From the IMG/VR virus record IMGVR_UViG_3300009127_000004, positions 1-62,111 of that record: a stretch of DNA of 62,111 bases. One strand, given 5' to 3'. The position numbers and the translations under genes are program-made. The notes beneath the pieces were generated by a model. That model saw nothing but the letters and a program-made list of their open reading frames with translations, was not told the origin of the DNA and did not search any database. Within the stretch, counting starts at the first letter, position 1, and each line of letters opens with the position of its first letter. Source of the stretch: a virus. This document shows, one piece after another, positions 17,687 to 25,833 of the stretch.

Positions 17687-17937
17687 TCGTAGTCCTCCCG
17701 CAACTTGTTGAACTTCTCCTTGATCTTGGTCCCAAGGTCGGCGGCTTCCGCTTTGAGTTTTACCAGACCCTTCTCTGCCTCCTCAGTGGAATCAAATCCG
17801 AACTCATCGGAAAGTCGAGACTCGTTGGTCTTAATGGAGCCCTTCTCCTGCTCCATTTCAGTCTTGCCCCTTTCTATCTCGCTTGACAGGAGGGTGAGTT
17901 CTCTTTCAATATTGACTTCCTGAATATTATTTTGCAT
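17680..17937 (-). CDS. Small coiled-coil protein, probable SbcC arm segment
   Basis: 85 residues, SD GGAGA. Almost entirely heptad-like (LTLLSSEIERGKTEMEQEKG, VKLKAEAADLGTKIKEKFNK). It lies exactly between SbcD and the SbcC C-lobe, overlapping both. In an intact SbcC this position would be part of the returning coiled coil, so it may supply that piece. This is inference from position and composition. Confidence 0.6.
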   Translation of the reverse strand: MQNNIQEVNIERELTLLSSEIERGKTEMEQEKGSIKTNESRLSDEFGFDSTEEAEKGLVKLKAEAADLGTKIKEKFNKLREDYEW

Positions 17938-18859
17938 TTGCTTTCTCCATCCATCCGTTTATAATGCCTTGTGTTTGATCGTGGATATTATCCTTGTTTG
18001 CATTGACTTTTTCAATGAGGTTTTTCTTGAAGTTCAAACCTTTTACCTTTTCTTTGTTTCCTGATTCCCCAAGTTTTTTGACAAGAGCTTCCAGAGTCTT
18101 GTTTTTGTCCTTTTCTTCTTTGGCGGTGACAAGGTCGTAGACTTCTTCGAAAGGAGCAACGGGAATGAAATGCTGTTCTGCCTGTTTGGTTTCGGTGTCA
18201 TAAATCCAGAAGCAGGGTTTGTGGTTGGCCTGATCTATATTCTTCCGCATAAGACTTCCACAGTTTATCAACCACCTCCCCCCTGCTTCGTAGTGAAACG
18301 ACTGGTGATTATCTCCTGATATAATGAGATCGAATTTGGTTGTGCGGAGAAGAAAATTGGCCCTTGTGAATTCCTCTTGGCTCTCCCATAGTTTATCATT
18401 GACAATCATTCGATGAGTGAGAAGGATGTTTGTAGCATCGGGATCTTGTATCTCAGGCACATCTTGATTCCATCCAGAGGGATATACATAAATGTCTTCT
18501 CCGGGGCATATCATTGGAAAATCTTTTAGCACTTTAATAACTTGTGAGGCATTCAAAACTCCTATTGGAGTGTTCTCTATTGGGGATGTATGGTAGCGGA
18601 GATCATGTTGTCCCACAACGGTTATAACTCTTGTCAACGGGACGTTCTTGAAATACTCTATCCATTTTGTTTTCAATTTGTCGGGAGCAGTATGATGATC
18701 GAATAAATCCCCAGGACACAGAATATGATCACATCCTAATTGAATGGAGGTATCTATTATGTAAACTATTTTAGCTCTTTGGGAAGATGAATACAAATCC
18801 TTCCTGTTCTTTGGCTGTTTATCTGTTAGGTGTATATCTCCGACTATTGCAAATTTCAT
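17927..18859 (-). CDS. SbcD/Mre11-type nuclease (T4 gp47-like)
   Basis: 310 residues. Metallophosphoesterase motifs in order: VGDIHLTD (about residue 6), CPGDLFDHH (about 48), VVGQHDLRYH (about 82, Gln replacing the usual Asn of GNHD), LLTHRMI (about 147) and ISGDNHQSFH (about 178). Length fits phage SbcD proteins. It forms the nuclease half of an SbcCD complex with the two SbcC pieces on either side. Start at ATG 18859 with GAGAG upstream. Confidence 0.85.
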   Translation of the reverse strand: MKFAIVGDIHLTDKQPKNRKDLYSSSQRAKIVYIIDTSIQLGCDHILCPGDLFDHHTAPDKLKTKWIEYFKNVPLTRVITVVGQHDLRYHTSPIENTPIGVLNASQVIKVLKDFPMICPGEDIYVYPSGWNQDVPEIQDPDATNILLTHRMIVNDKLWESQEEFTRANFLLRTTKFDLIISGDNHQSFHYEAGGRWLINCGSLMRKNIDQANHKPCFWIYDTETKQAEQHFIPVAPFEEVYDLVTAKEEKDKNKTLEALVKKLGESGNKEKVKGLNFKKNLIEKVNANKDNIHDQTQGIINGWMEKANAK

Positions 18860-19104
18860 CAGAAATCACTCTCGCTTTTTGGTTTTTCAGATTTGGTTAT
18901 TGTAGAAATGCTCGCTGTTCTTATTGTTCCAACTCGTATCATTTTTTCACAATAGATGCAGGGTAAATGAAACACATCACTTCCATAGTATTCTGTATTT
19001 GTATATACAACTGGTTTGACACAATCTTTCTTTTTTTGTAATGAGGGCATATTGTAGTTTTCATTCTTTATCCTAATTTCTCTGATCTGAACGGTTTCCC
19101 ACAT
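18859..19104 (-). CDS. Small CxxC protein
   Basis: 81 residues if started at 19104, or 63 from the internal ATG at 19050; neither has a strong SD. One zinc knuckle, PCIYCEKM, lies near the middle and a Ser/Lys-rich tail follows. The upstream gene overlaps the first 37 nt of the long form, which favours the shorter one. Function unknown. Confidence 0.45.
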   Translation of the reverse strand: MWETVQIREIRIKNENYNMPSLQKKKDCVKPVVYTNTEYYGSDVFHLPCIYCEKMIRVGTIRTASISTITKSEKPKSESDF

Positions 19105-19412
19105 TCAATACACTTTTCTTGTAAATCATAGTCTTTACATACATGTGTCGGGTTTTTGTCTTTACAGTCGATCATTTCTTCTGGGAACCAGTCTAATTCA
19201 TCCCTATCCAAAAGATATTCCATTGGACATCCGATGGCACTTGCTATTTTATAAAGAAGATCGGCTCCTATGTTTATGGGATGATTTTCAAGTTCCCATA
19301 TATAAGATTTACTTGTTCCTACAAGTAGCGCCACGTCTGTCATTGTGAGTCCGATTTTTTTCCGAAGACTCTTTAATCGTGGACCGATAAAGATTGTATT
19401 TTCCTCTTGCAT
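19068..19412 (-). CDS. XRE-family HTH regulator with C-terminal zinc knuckle
   Basis: 114 residues, SD AGGA. Residues 10-68 form a lambda-repressor-like HTH (LKSLRKKIGLTMTDVALLVG, SKSYIWELE, PMEYLLDRD). The tail contains CKDKNPTHVC and CIECGKPF, which could bind zinc. It could regulate its own early operon. Embedded among recombination genes, so it is probably not a lysogeny repressor. Confidence 0.75.
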   Translation of the reverse strand: MQEENTIFIGPRLKSLRKKIGLTMTDVALLVGTSKSYIWELENHPINIGADLLYKIASAIGCPMEYLLDRDELDWFPEEMIDCKDKNPTHVCKDYDLQEKCIECGKPFRSEKLG

Positions 19413-19585
19413 GCGTTCTGTCCTTTGTGTTTTATTAATTCGTTAATCGCTTTGCTCGTTTTTGTTGCCATTGTTTCGCAATGACCACAGTATCCAATCA
19501 TATAATCTATGGTCTTCTTTTTTTTATCTATCCTCATAACAGGTAAGTGATTCCCACATATGTGGCACTTGATGTGGATGTTCAT
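19373..19585 (-). CDS. Small zinc-ribbon protein
   Basis: 70 residues, SD GAGGAAG. Two knuckles, CHICG (residues 7-11) and YCGHCE (about 32-37), form a probable zinc ribbon, followed by a basic helix. Overlaps the genes on both sides. Function unknown. Confidence 0.6.
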   Translation of the reverse strand: MNIHIKCHICGNHLPVMRIDKKKKTIDYMIGYCGHCETMATKTSKAINELIKHKGQNACKRKIQSLSVHD

Positions 19586-19875
19586 ATCACTTCCTCACTT
19601 TCTAATTCGTCCAGCATTTTAAACTCATTTTCCATAGATTCAAGCTTATCTTTTAACCTGGCACTGAAAGACATTATCCGATTCTTTCTTCTCCGGATGG
19701 CTTCGAGAGGGGTCAGACAACAATCCTCTTTTAAAAATCGTCTGTTCCACCCAAAATGCCTGTTACCATGTTCGGATGAGTCCATACCATCATATATGTA
19801 CATCTTAGGGGTTTCTCTCACCACAAGAGAGTACAATTTACCATTTACCACTGTATATATCATGCAATTTTTCAT
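19582..19875 (-). CDS. Hypothetical protein
   Basis: 97 residues, SD GGAGGAATT. N-terminal beta hairpin (CMIYTVVNGKLYSLVVRET) then a basic helical half. Resembles small phage proteins of unknown role. Possible promoter-like TTGACA (19 nt) CATAAT lies just upstream on this strand. Confidence 0.55.
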   Translation of the reverse strand: MKNCMIYTVVNGKLYSLVVRETPKMYIYDGMDSSEHGNRHFGWNRRFLKEDCCLTPLEAIRRRKNRIMSFSARLKDKLESMENEFKMLDELESEEVI

Positions 19876-19999
19876 AATTCCTCCAATGATTATGCCTTGT
19901 AGGGTATGCCCGATGTCAATTCACCGGCAAATTACTTATAGGCGGGATAGCGTTGTCGAGAAAGCGGCCACCTTCCCCCACTTTTCCTTTTCCCTATTC

Positions 20000-20065
20000 T
20001 CATTCGTGGAGCTCCAGGTGCACTCCGCATACCCGACAAAGCATAATCATATCATTTTTCATCAT
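20000..20065 (-). CDS. Possible 21-residue CxxC microprotein
   Basis: A tiny frame starting ATGATG over the stop of the SbcC N-lobe gene with SD TTGGAG. It encodes LCRVCGVHLELHE near its end, a single CxxCG knuckle like several neighbours. It is very short and may be a remnant. The rest of the gap down to 19876 holds only another 23-codon frame. Confidence 0.3.
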   Translation of the reverse strand: MMKNDMIMLCRVCGVHLELHE

Positions 20066-21156
20066 TTACTCCAATGTTTTTTATGTGCACCGCACTTTGT
20101 ACAGTAGTCAAGTTGTTTTTCAAGAACAGATTTATCTAATTCCAACTTCTCACCCGCCTCAGATATGGCTAAAACTCGTTTGTTTGACTTCTGTATAGCG
20201 TTGCATAGCCCCAAAATTACGTTGCGTTTTTGAGCTATTAGAGATCGTTTATTTACAAGTTCCAGAATATCATTGACGGGCTTCTCCGCTTCGAGTAGAA
20301 ACTCCTTGTTTTTTATAGACTCTTTTAATAATCCAATTTGTGTTATAAGAAGTGAAAGAGATTGGTAACGTTTTTGTTTATCCTTTCTTTTTGCTATTAG
20401 GTCTTGCAGAGCAGCAAGTTGTGGGGATGTTCCCTCAATCCATTTGTTAATTCCATCAACGTCTTCATAGGATCCTTGTAAATTGGTTATCAATGTTTGT
20501 AGACTGGATATTTTATATTCCACCCGCAGTTTTTTTGATATAAGGACGTCAAGTTCCTCAAATTTCGTCTTTAGGGAGGGAACATGAGACAAAGCCTCCA
20601 ATTTTTCTTTCGTTTCTTTTATGTCCGTTTTTACAATGTCCCTCTCATGTTTTCTCTTTGAAACATCGCTATTGGCTAATGCAAGGACCTCATTAATGAT
20701 CTCCAATCCAACAGCCTTGTTCACCTTCTTACCTGCTTGACCTGGTGAATCGTCAAGGATGAAGTATCCATCCCCTTGACTTCGCAAATTACGAGCATCC
20801 ATTCCTGTGATACTCTTTATCTCATCGGGAACTTTTCCACTTAATGCTTTAAGAGGATCGTTTTCTTCGTTTCCAGGAGCCCCCCATCTGTACAAGTTCT
20901 CCTTATTGTTGCGCTCTCGGCTAATCCACGAACCATCATCATAGCCTATAGCAGATATGGTGAAGTCTTTGGGATCAGCAAAATGAGATTTGAATCCGAA
21001 TCCCGTAATGCTATTCAATATGGCCCATTTTATCGGGCGGAATACGGCAGACTTTCCATGATGGCTTGTACCTTTTATAACATTCACACCGTGGTGTGCT
21101 TTAAGTACAGCAGTTTGCCACGATTGGTAGAAGGTTATTTCAACTGTGTCGATCAT
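20062..21156 (-). CDS. SbcC/Rad50-type ATPase, N-terminal lobe on its own
   Basis: 364 residues. Walker A is KGTSHHGKSAVFR (about residues 28-40), and the N-lobe continues with SWISRERNN and LRSQGDGYFILDDSPGQ (Q-loop region). Residues 165-345 are coiled coil, and the protein ends LDYCTKCGAHKK with a CxxC at about 352-355, the position of a Rad50 zinc hook. It stops there: no Walker B. The matching C-lobe is 17060-17686. Full SbcC proteins are usually two to three times longer. Start chosen from SD GGAG. Confidence 0.8.
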   Translation of the reverse strand: MIDTVEITFYQSWQTAVLKAHHGVNVIKGTSHHGKSAVFRPIKWAILNSITGFGFKSHFADPKDFTISAIGYDDGSWISRERNNKENLYRWGAPGNEENDPLKALSGKVPDEIKSITGMDARNLRSQGDGYFILDDSPGQAGKKVNKAVGLEIINEVLALANSDVSKRKHERDIVKTDIKETKEKLEALSHVPSLKTKFEELDVLISKKLRVEYKISSLQTLITNLQGSYEDVDGINKWIEGTSPQLAALQDLIAKRKDKQKRYQSLSLLITQIGLLKESIKNKEFLLEAEKPVNDILELVNKRSLIAQKRNVILGLCNAIQKSNKRVLAISEAGEKLELDKSVLEKQLDYCTKCGAHKKHWSK

Positions 21157-21721
21157 TCCACATCTCCATTATCAACTCTTTGTCTATTGCATCAAAAAAG
21201 TCTGATAGTAATGTAACTATAAATACTTGGTCATTGTATGCAAAGGTAGAGAATTTAGGGAAATAACATTCCAAATTTGTTCTTTCTTCAATCTCTTCCA
21301 ATAATTCTTCATTGAATATAATAAATTTACGGTGGCTATCCCGTTTAATGATAAGGAGTGTAAAGTCTCGTCCTGCCAGATTCTTTTCCCTTTCGGCTTT
21401 ATTCCACCACTCCCAAATTACAGGAGGTTTCCGATTGTTCAATTTATCAACAAACCCAAGGATTTCAATGTCTTTTGTATAACCTCGTTTCAGTTCGAAT
21501 AAGAACAGATCGAACAAAGGATAAGCATCAGGATGGGTGGGGCAAAGATCCCCGTATTGATAGGCTGTTTTAAGACCAGACTTTGCTCGTTCTGTAGCAC
21601 GTCCCCCACTTGAATGAGTATGCCACATCAGGTCATTACGATCTCCATTAGACCACCAAAATGATAGATACTTGGATATTTCCCGTTCGAAATTTCCGCC
21701 TTTGATACTCTTTTTAGCCAT
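21140..21721 (-). CDS. Putative PD-(D/E)XK-fold nuclease
   Basis: 193 residues, SD AGGAAGGA. N-terminal GGNFEREISKYLSFWW has the Glu-bearing first helix, and PLFDLFLFELKRGYTK (about 67-82) reads as the D...ExK catalytic strand. Holliday-junction resolvases and related nucleases share this layout. Its place among recombination genes fits. Exact activity is not known. Confidence 0.5.
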   Translation of the reverse strand: MAKKSIKGGNFEREISKYLSFWWSNGDRNDLMWHTHSSGGRATERAKSGLKTAYQYGDLCPTHPDAYPLFDLFLFELKRGYTKDIEILGFVDKLNNRKPPVIWEWWNKAEREKNLAGRDFTLLIIKRDSHRKFIIFNEELLEEIEERTNLECYFPKFSTFAYNDQVFIVTLLSDFFDAIDKELIMEMWNDRHS

Positions 21722-22061
21722 CCGCTTTTCCTTCCTCTGCTAATTTCACAACAGGATCGGAGGGGGTGATGTCTGAAAAGGGCTTGCCACATGCACAACA
21801 AACCGTAATAGGAAATTGGATGCGAACATCCGTTGGAGCTCCCAATAACATCTTGGGAATTATTTTGATGATGAAAACATCTGCGAATCTGGTACTTGTG
21901 CAGGGAACTTTCCCCTCCGCAGTTTCGAATACCCCACCACACTGTTTGGGTTGGTAGTAGACCCCTTTTTGCATGGCAGCTTGAAGCAGGTCCTGGTTTA
22001 ATTGTTGCATTTTCATTGCATCCCGTTCAGCTTGTCGTCTTTGCTGTCTCGAAAGTCCCAT
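21714..22061 (-). CDS. Hypothetical protein with CxxC
   Basis: 115 residues, SD TAGGAGG. The N-terminus is a basic, Gln-rich helix (LSRQQRRQAERDAMKMQQ) and the C-terminal half contains CCACGKPF, a possible zinc site. Overlaps the nuclease-like gene by 8 nt. Function unknown. Confidence 0.55.
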   Translation of the reverse strand: MGLSRQQRRQAERDAMKMQQLNQDLLQAAMQKGVYYQPKQCGGVFETAEGKVPCTSTRFADVFIIKIIPKMLLGAPTDVRIQFPITVCCACGKPFSDITPSDPVVKLAEEGKADG

Positions 22062-22069
22062 AATTCCTC

Positions 22070-22960
22070 CTATGCAAGATCAAGGAGATCCTGCCATTTC
22101 TTTAACCATGTATTTCTAAGCATAGATTCAAATCCGTAAGTTTCAAACGTGTTTATAAAATCGATAAGGTGTAAGCTGTCAGACGTTATTTTTATAGGTC
22201 TTGTTCCTTCGAATGGAAGAACAACTAACCTTTTATTTTTTTCAATCAGAGACTTAGAATGCATTATGTCCTGATATGCTTTCGTAGTTACCTTAAGCCT
22301 GTGTTTCATGTACTTAATGGCGGTCTTTTCTTTTACTTTGGGAACGTTTGGAACGTTGTCTGTTGTGCATCCTGCTATTGTTTTTACAGTAGCCCATTCA
22401 TAAGGATATATTCCCCATTCTTCAGTGAATGACTCCTGTGTTATATGCTTTTGCGTTACAGGATCGTACATCCATGTATTCTTGTTGATAAGTTGGAATA
22501 AATCATTATCCCTTGATATTATAACGAATTTATGATTGGGATTATTTTGGGTAATAGAGGCGATTATGTCATCCGCCTCCATTCCCGTCTGAGAAAAGGT
22601 GTTTTTGAATCCGAGACTTTTAAGAAAAGAGGATCGAAGTGTGGAGAACTGCTGATAGATTATTTTGCTCTCCCGTTTTTCTTTTTCCGTTTGTTCAGGA
22701 TATTCCCTCTTTTTGTAATCAGGATAAATGTCTTTTCGGAAGTTGACAATGCTATCCCAAGCAAAAATCATCTTGTGGGCATCTAAGTCCGATCCGATCT
22801 TGTACATCTGATGAACAAAGGAAAAGATTATCTCTGTCCTAAGATCATCGTATGTGAGATTCACATTCCTAATGGCATTTTTAGCCCGATGGCATATGAA
22901 ATTGCTATCGAATATCAGGTATGTGTTATCCGTATTTTGGTTCCCACCCAAGACGCACAC
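22070..22960 (-). CDS. 5'-3' exonuclease / flap endonuclease (RNase H type)
   Basis: 296 residues. YLIFDSNFICHRAK near the start carries the first metal Asp. FSQTGMEADDIIAS (about 139-152) and ISRDNDLFQL (about 165-174) are the family acid motifs, and TTDNVPNVPKVKEKTA (about 211) is the helix-hairpin-helix region. It removes RNA primers and flaps during lagging-strand synthesis (T4 rnh, T5 exonuclease). A GTG start at 22960 is preferred because AAGGA lies upstream; it overlaps the RecA-like gene by 35 nt. Confidence 0.85.
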   Translation of the reverse strand: MCVLGGNQNTDNTYLIFDSNFICHRAKNAIRNVNLTYDDLRTEIIFSFVHQMYKIGSDLDAHKMIFAWDSIVNFRKDIYPDYKKREYPEQTEKEKRESKIIYQQFSTLRSSFLKSLGFKNTFSQTGMEADDIIASITQNNPNHKFVIISRDNDLFQLINKNTWMYDPVTQKHITQESFTEEWGIYPYEWATVKTIAGCTTDNVPNVPKVKEKTAIKYMKHRLKVTTKAYQDIMHSKSLIEKNKRLVVLPFEGTRPIKITSDSLHLIDFINTFETYGFESMLRNTWLKKWQDLLDLA

Positions 22961-24053
22961 CTTCTTCCTTTTCTTGCCATGCCGTGCCTACAATATTAGC
23001 AAGTTCATCCGCAATCTTGTTGTCGCGGATATATTTTGCCAGGTTTGCCCCTGTTCCTTCGAAGTCAAACTCTGGGGCTTTGATGGTTTGCTTTGATTTT
23101 GTCCACCATCCTACCTGGTCTAAGAATGTTATGTTGGCTCCAATATCATCAATTCCATAGTCGTAATAGATCGGGAAGTCAATCTTACGTTCCTTTCCTG
23201 TAAGTTTGTTCTTGGAGACTTTTATTCGGGTATCAACTCCAACCGGCATCTTTAGTTTTTTCCACTCTTTTTGATAGCGGCTTATGATGGACAGCCACAT
23301 TTCATGGGTGGCATAGAATTTTAAGGCACGACCTCCAGATCGGACCTTTGTTTCAAATCCGAATCCGATGTTGTCCCGAGTTTGTGAGACAATAATGACC
23401 AGGGAGTCTGTGTCGGCCAAACCTTTTGTAATAGCTCGGAGCAGTTCACTTGCCCACCGAGCTTTTTCGGTCTTATAGCCTCCCTTTCCTTTTGGTTTTT
23501 TCTTGACCTCATCATTGAACGTTCCATATTCCTTTGCCATTTTTTTGGAACGTTCAATTTCCTCATTTGATGTTAGACCATCCAAACTATCTTCGACCCA
23601 CACGAAAGGCTTGCCTCTATCAATTAGGGTCATAACGTTGCCGTATAGATTCTGAATGGTGCGGGATGTCACATCAGTTCGTACTCTCTGTTCAAATTTA
23701 GGGCCAAATAAATATCCCATGTTAAAAGCAAGTGCGTTTTCCGCATCACTATAAAACAAATCATATTCATCGAACCTTGGCTGATAAACCATTTCGGCAA
23801 GGCCAGTAAGAACAAGTAATGATTTACCGGCTGAACTGTCTCCAATAGGATTGACAAGGGTGCCTTTGGCGTATCCCCCATCGGGTTTGTCAGAACACGC
23901 ACAATTCAGGAGTGTGCTGCCTGTCGGGATTAAATTTTCATAATCCAAAACAGGGTTTACTGGCTCCATCGGTGTTTCGATTTCTTCGATGGGGGACATG
24001 GATGTTTCTCTAACTTGATCTACAGGAGATTTTGTTGAGAGATTCAGTTCCAT
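22926..24053 (-). CDS. RecA/UvsX-like recombinase
   Basis: 375 residues, SD GAGGAGG. Walker A is GDSSAGKS (71-78), the Walker B region is PFVWVEDSLDGL, and SLVIIVSQTRDNIG (about 215-228) is the RecA motif 4/loop region. Binds ssDNA and catalyses strand exchange in recombination-dependent replication, with the SSB and UvsY-like genes next to it. The N-terminal 40 residues are Pro/Glu-rich. Its first six residues, MELNLS, also begin the protein at 46766-47602. Confidence 0.85.
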   Translation of the reverse strand: MELNLSTKSPVDQVRETSMSPIEEIETPMEPVNPVLDYENLIPTGSTLLNCACSDKPDGGYAKGTLVNPIGDSSAGKSLLVLTGLAEMVYQPRFDEYDLFYSDAENALAFNMGYLFGPKFEQRVRTDVTSRTIQNLYGNVMTLIDRGKPFVWVEDSLDGLTSNEEIERSKKMAKEYGTFNDEVKKKPKGKGGYKTEKARWASELLRAITKGLADTDSLVIIVSQTRDNIGFGFETKVRSGGRALKFYATHEMWLSIISRYQKEWKKLKMPVGVDTRIKVSKNKLTGKERKIDFPIYYDYGIDDIGANITFLDQVGWWTKSKQTIKAPEFDFEGTGANLAKYIRDNKIADELANIVGTAWQEKEEGVRLGWEPKYG

Positions 24054-25189
24054 TATGACGTTTTCCTCCTCGGTTGAAGTTTAGGCCTCCGCCGGGGTGT
24101 CGCATTTTTCTTTTCCTCTTTTTTGTCCTCGGCGGCGGCGTCTACTGCTGGAGCCTCAGGAGGTTGTTCTGTCAGGGGAGCAGTGGGAGCATCTTTCCCC
24201 CCGGCATTTTTGGCATCAAAGCAGGGATCGAAAATATCACATGTCCGACAGTCTTTCGACTCTCCAGTATTGACACCAAAAGCAAGACCTTTGGGGCATT
24301 TTTGTTCCTTGTCAGGAGGAGTGGGATCCTCCACTGTTTTTATGGGAACATCTTTCTCACGTCCAAAGTTTGAATCGTTTTGGACTGAAATAGGAGCAGA
24401 GGCATCGGCAACTCCCTCTGGGAACCCTTTGTCCCATTCTTCAGCGGTGGGATGCATGTTGATTGTTTCATCCAGAGGGAATGTTTGTTCAAGAATATTG
24501 TCGGGAATGGCAGGTTCAAAACGGTCCACAAACTGGAAGCCTGTATATTCATGGCTGTCCTGCTTGTTACCCTGACGGTCTACATATTGACCTGTTACTT
24601 TGGCAGTAAAAGCCACTGATTTACCGTGATCGTGATGTGACCAGGCAATGGCACCCCCTCCTCGTGGGTTCTTGGAAATCTCGTCCACGTTCTTTTCGAA
24701 AAAGAAGTGGCTGATTTCCCACCATTTCAGTCCTTTGGCCTCCTCATCTGGTGTGGTATGGTCCCATACAAAATATACACACCGACGTTTTGAATTCAAT
24801 GATTTCCATTGATCTGAGGACAAGTTCTGCACTTTCATATAAGTGCAAATTGAGTCCGGTTCTTTCCAGCCTCCCGTCTTCATTTGGCAAACCAAATGTG
24901 CATCACTTATACGATGTACCCATAAGTCAACGAGGTAGGCCAATCGACCTTCAGGTTTAAACGGATGTTGTTTCCCGGCATAGAAGGGAATCACATCAAT
25001 AATGTATCCGGCTCCTTCTTTTGTAGGGGTGACTTTGAACTGTTCCATCCCTTCAGGGAATGCGTTCGGAAGAAATATGGACCCGAACGAATATCCTTTA
25101 TCATCTTTTGTGTCCATCTGGTGCTGATGTTGATCTATCAGCTCCTGTTCTTGGTCTTTTGCACGATCCCGAAATGATCCCAGTCCCAT
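24053..25189 (-). CDS. Single-stranded DNA-binding protein (gp32-like)
   Basis: 378 residues, SD AGGAGG. The core (30-240) is rich in aromatic strand residues (LAYLVDLWVHRISDAHLVC, RRCVYFVWDHTTPDEE), as in OB-fold SSBs. A C-rich segment CPKGLAFGVNTGESKDCRTC...C (about 308-332) may bind zinc. The C-terminus is Ala/Pro/Glu-rich and ends in a very basic stretch, unlike the acidic tail of T4 gp32. Position between UvsX-like and UvsY-like genes supports the call. Confidence 0.65.
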   Translation of the reverse strand: MGLGSFRDRAKDQEQELIDQHQHQMDTKDDKGYSFGSIFLPNAFPEGMEQFKVTPTKEGAGYIIDVIPFYAGKQHPFKPEGRLAYLVDLWVHRISDAHLVCQMKTGGWKEPDSICTYMKVQNLSSDQWKSLNSKRRCVYFVWDHTTPDEEAKGLKWWEISHFFFEKNVDEISKNPRGGGAIAWSHHDHGKSVAFTAKVTGQYVDRQGNKQDSHEYTGFQFVDRFEPAIPDNILEQTFPLDETINMHPTAEEWDKGFPEGVADASAPISVQNDSNFGREKDVPIKTVEDPTPPDKEQKCPKGLAFGVNTGESKDCRTCDIFDPCFDAKNAGGKDAPTAPLTEQPPEAPAVDAAAEDKKEEKKNATPRRRPKLQPRRKTS

Positions 25190-25304
25190 CTTTATCCTCC
25201 TGTTTTTTGATTTCCGTTATTACAGCGTTTGCAATGACTTTAACCACTATGTGAAGGGCCACAAGCCCTCCAAAAATTATAATTGTAATCATCCACCATT
25301 TCAT
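25101..25304 (-). CDS. Small membrane protein overlapping the SSB start
   Basis: 67 residues with SD CAGGA. One hydrophobic segment (residues 3-28, WMITIIIFGGLVALHIVVKV) and a basic, polar tail. The last 89 nt overlap the SSB coding start in another frame, unusually long for this genome, so the tail may be non-functional. Function unknown. Confidence 0.45.
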   Translation of the reverse strand: MKWWMITIIIFGGLVALHIVVKVIANAVITEIKKQEDKDGTGIISGSCKRPRTGADRSTSAPDGHKR

Positions 25305-25825
25305 TTTGGTATCCTGTTTGTTCCACTTTCAAGTTCTTTTTCGTGGAGTGATCTTCGTAAGTTTTCGGATGTTTGTCTTTCAAGAACAGGGGTTGTCCAA
25401 TATTCATCATGGTAAAGCCTTTGGGCATCCGCCATATTGCCTTTCATATTACGAAACCCATCCATGGCGATTTTATAATCATCCCGGTCGGACTGTAGTT
25501 TTATCTGGTCTATCTTAGCTTTTATGTAATCGTCTTGGGTACGATAGAATGCTTCTGTCTGTGGACCGGTAGGTTCTTTTGAGAACCCATACTCCTTAAA
25601 ATTAAGGCGCAGTTCAAGAATCCACTTGCTTCGGATAGTCTTTACCCGTTCTTCAGCCCTTCTCATCTTCCTACCAGTTTGCGCCCAAAGCTTTCCCCAT
25701 TTGTCGGCATCCAAAGCTTGTTTTTGCAAACACAAGTGAAGATTATTAAGGTCAACTTTTATGTCTTCCTCATAATCATAATTAGGCATAGACTCCAGAT
25801 TTTTATCATCGAATTTTTCTTCCAT
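25301..25825 (-). CDS. UvsY-like recombination mediator (putative)
   Basis: 174 residues, SD AAGGGGG. All-helical: LHLCLQKQALDADKWGKLWA near the N-terminus and DYKIAMDGFRNMKGNMADAQ near the C-terminus give the length and helical pattern of T4 UvsY, which loads UvsX on SSB-coated DNA. It sits directly before the SSB and recombinase genes. Similarity is structural in style, not strong in sequence. Confidence 0.5.
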   Translation of the reverse strand: MEEKFDDKNLESMPNYDYEEDIKVDLNNLHLCLQKQALDADKWGKLWAQTGRKMRRAEERVKTIRSKWILELRLNFKEYGFSKEPTGPQTEAFYRTQDDYIKAKIDQIKLQSDRDDYKIAMDGFRNMKGNMADAQRLYHDEYWTTPVLERQTSENLRRSLHEKELESGTNRIPK

Positions 25826-25833
25826 GATCCCCC

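Noticed and set aside
19068-19412. XRE protein as a lysogeny repressor
   Set aside because: No integrase, no divergent cro-like operator region and it lies within a co-directional recombination operon.
20062-21156. Reading the SbcC N-lobe as a complete AAA or SMC protein
   Set aside because: Walker B and the ABC signature are missing and the end is abrupt at CxxC, while the matching half is encoded at 17060-17686.
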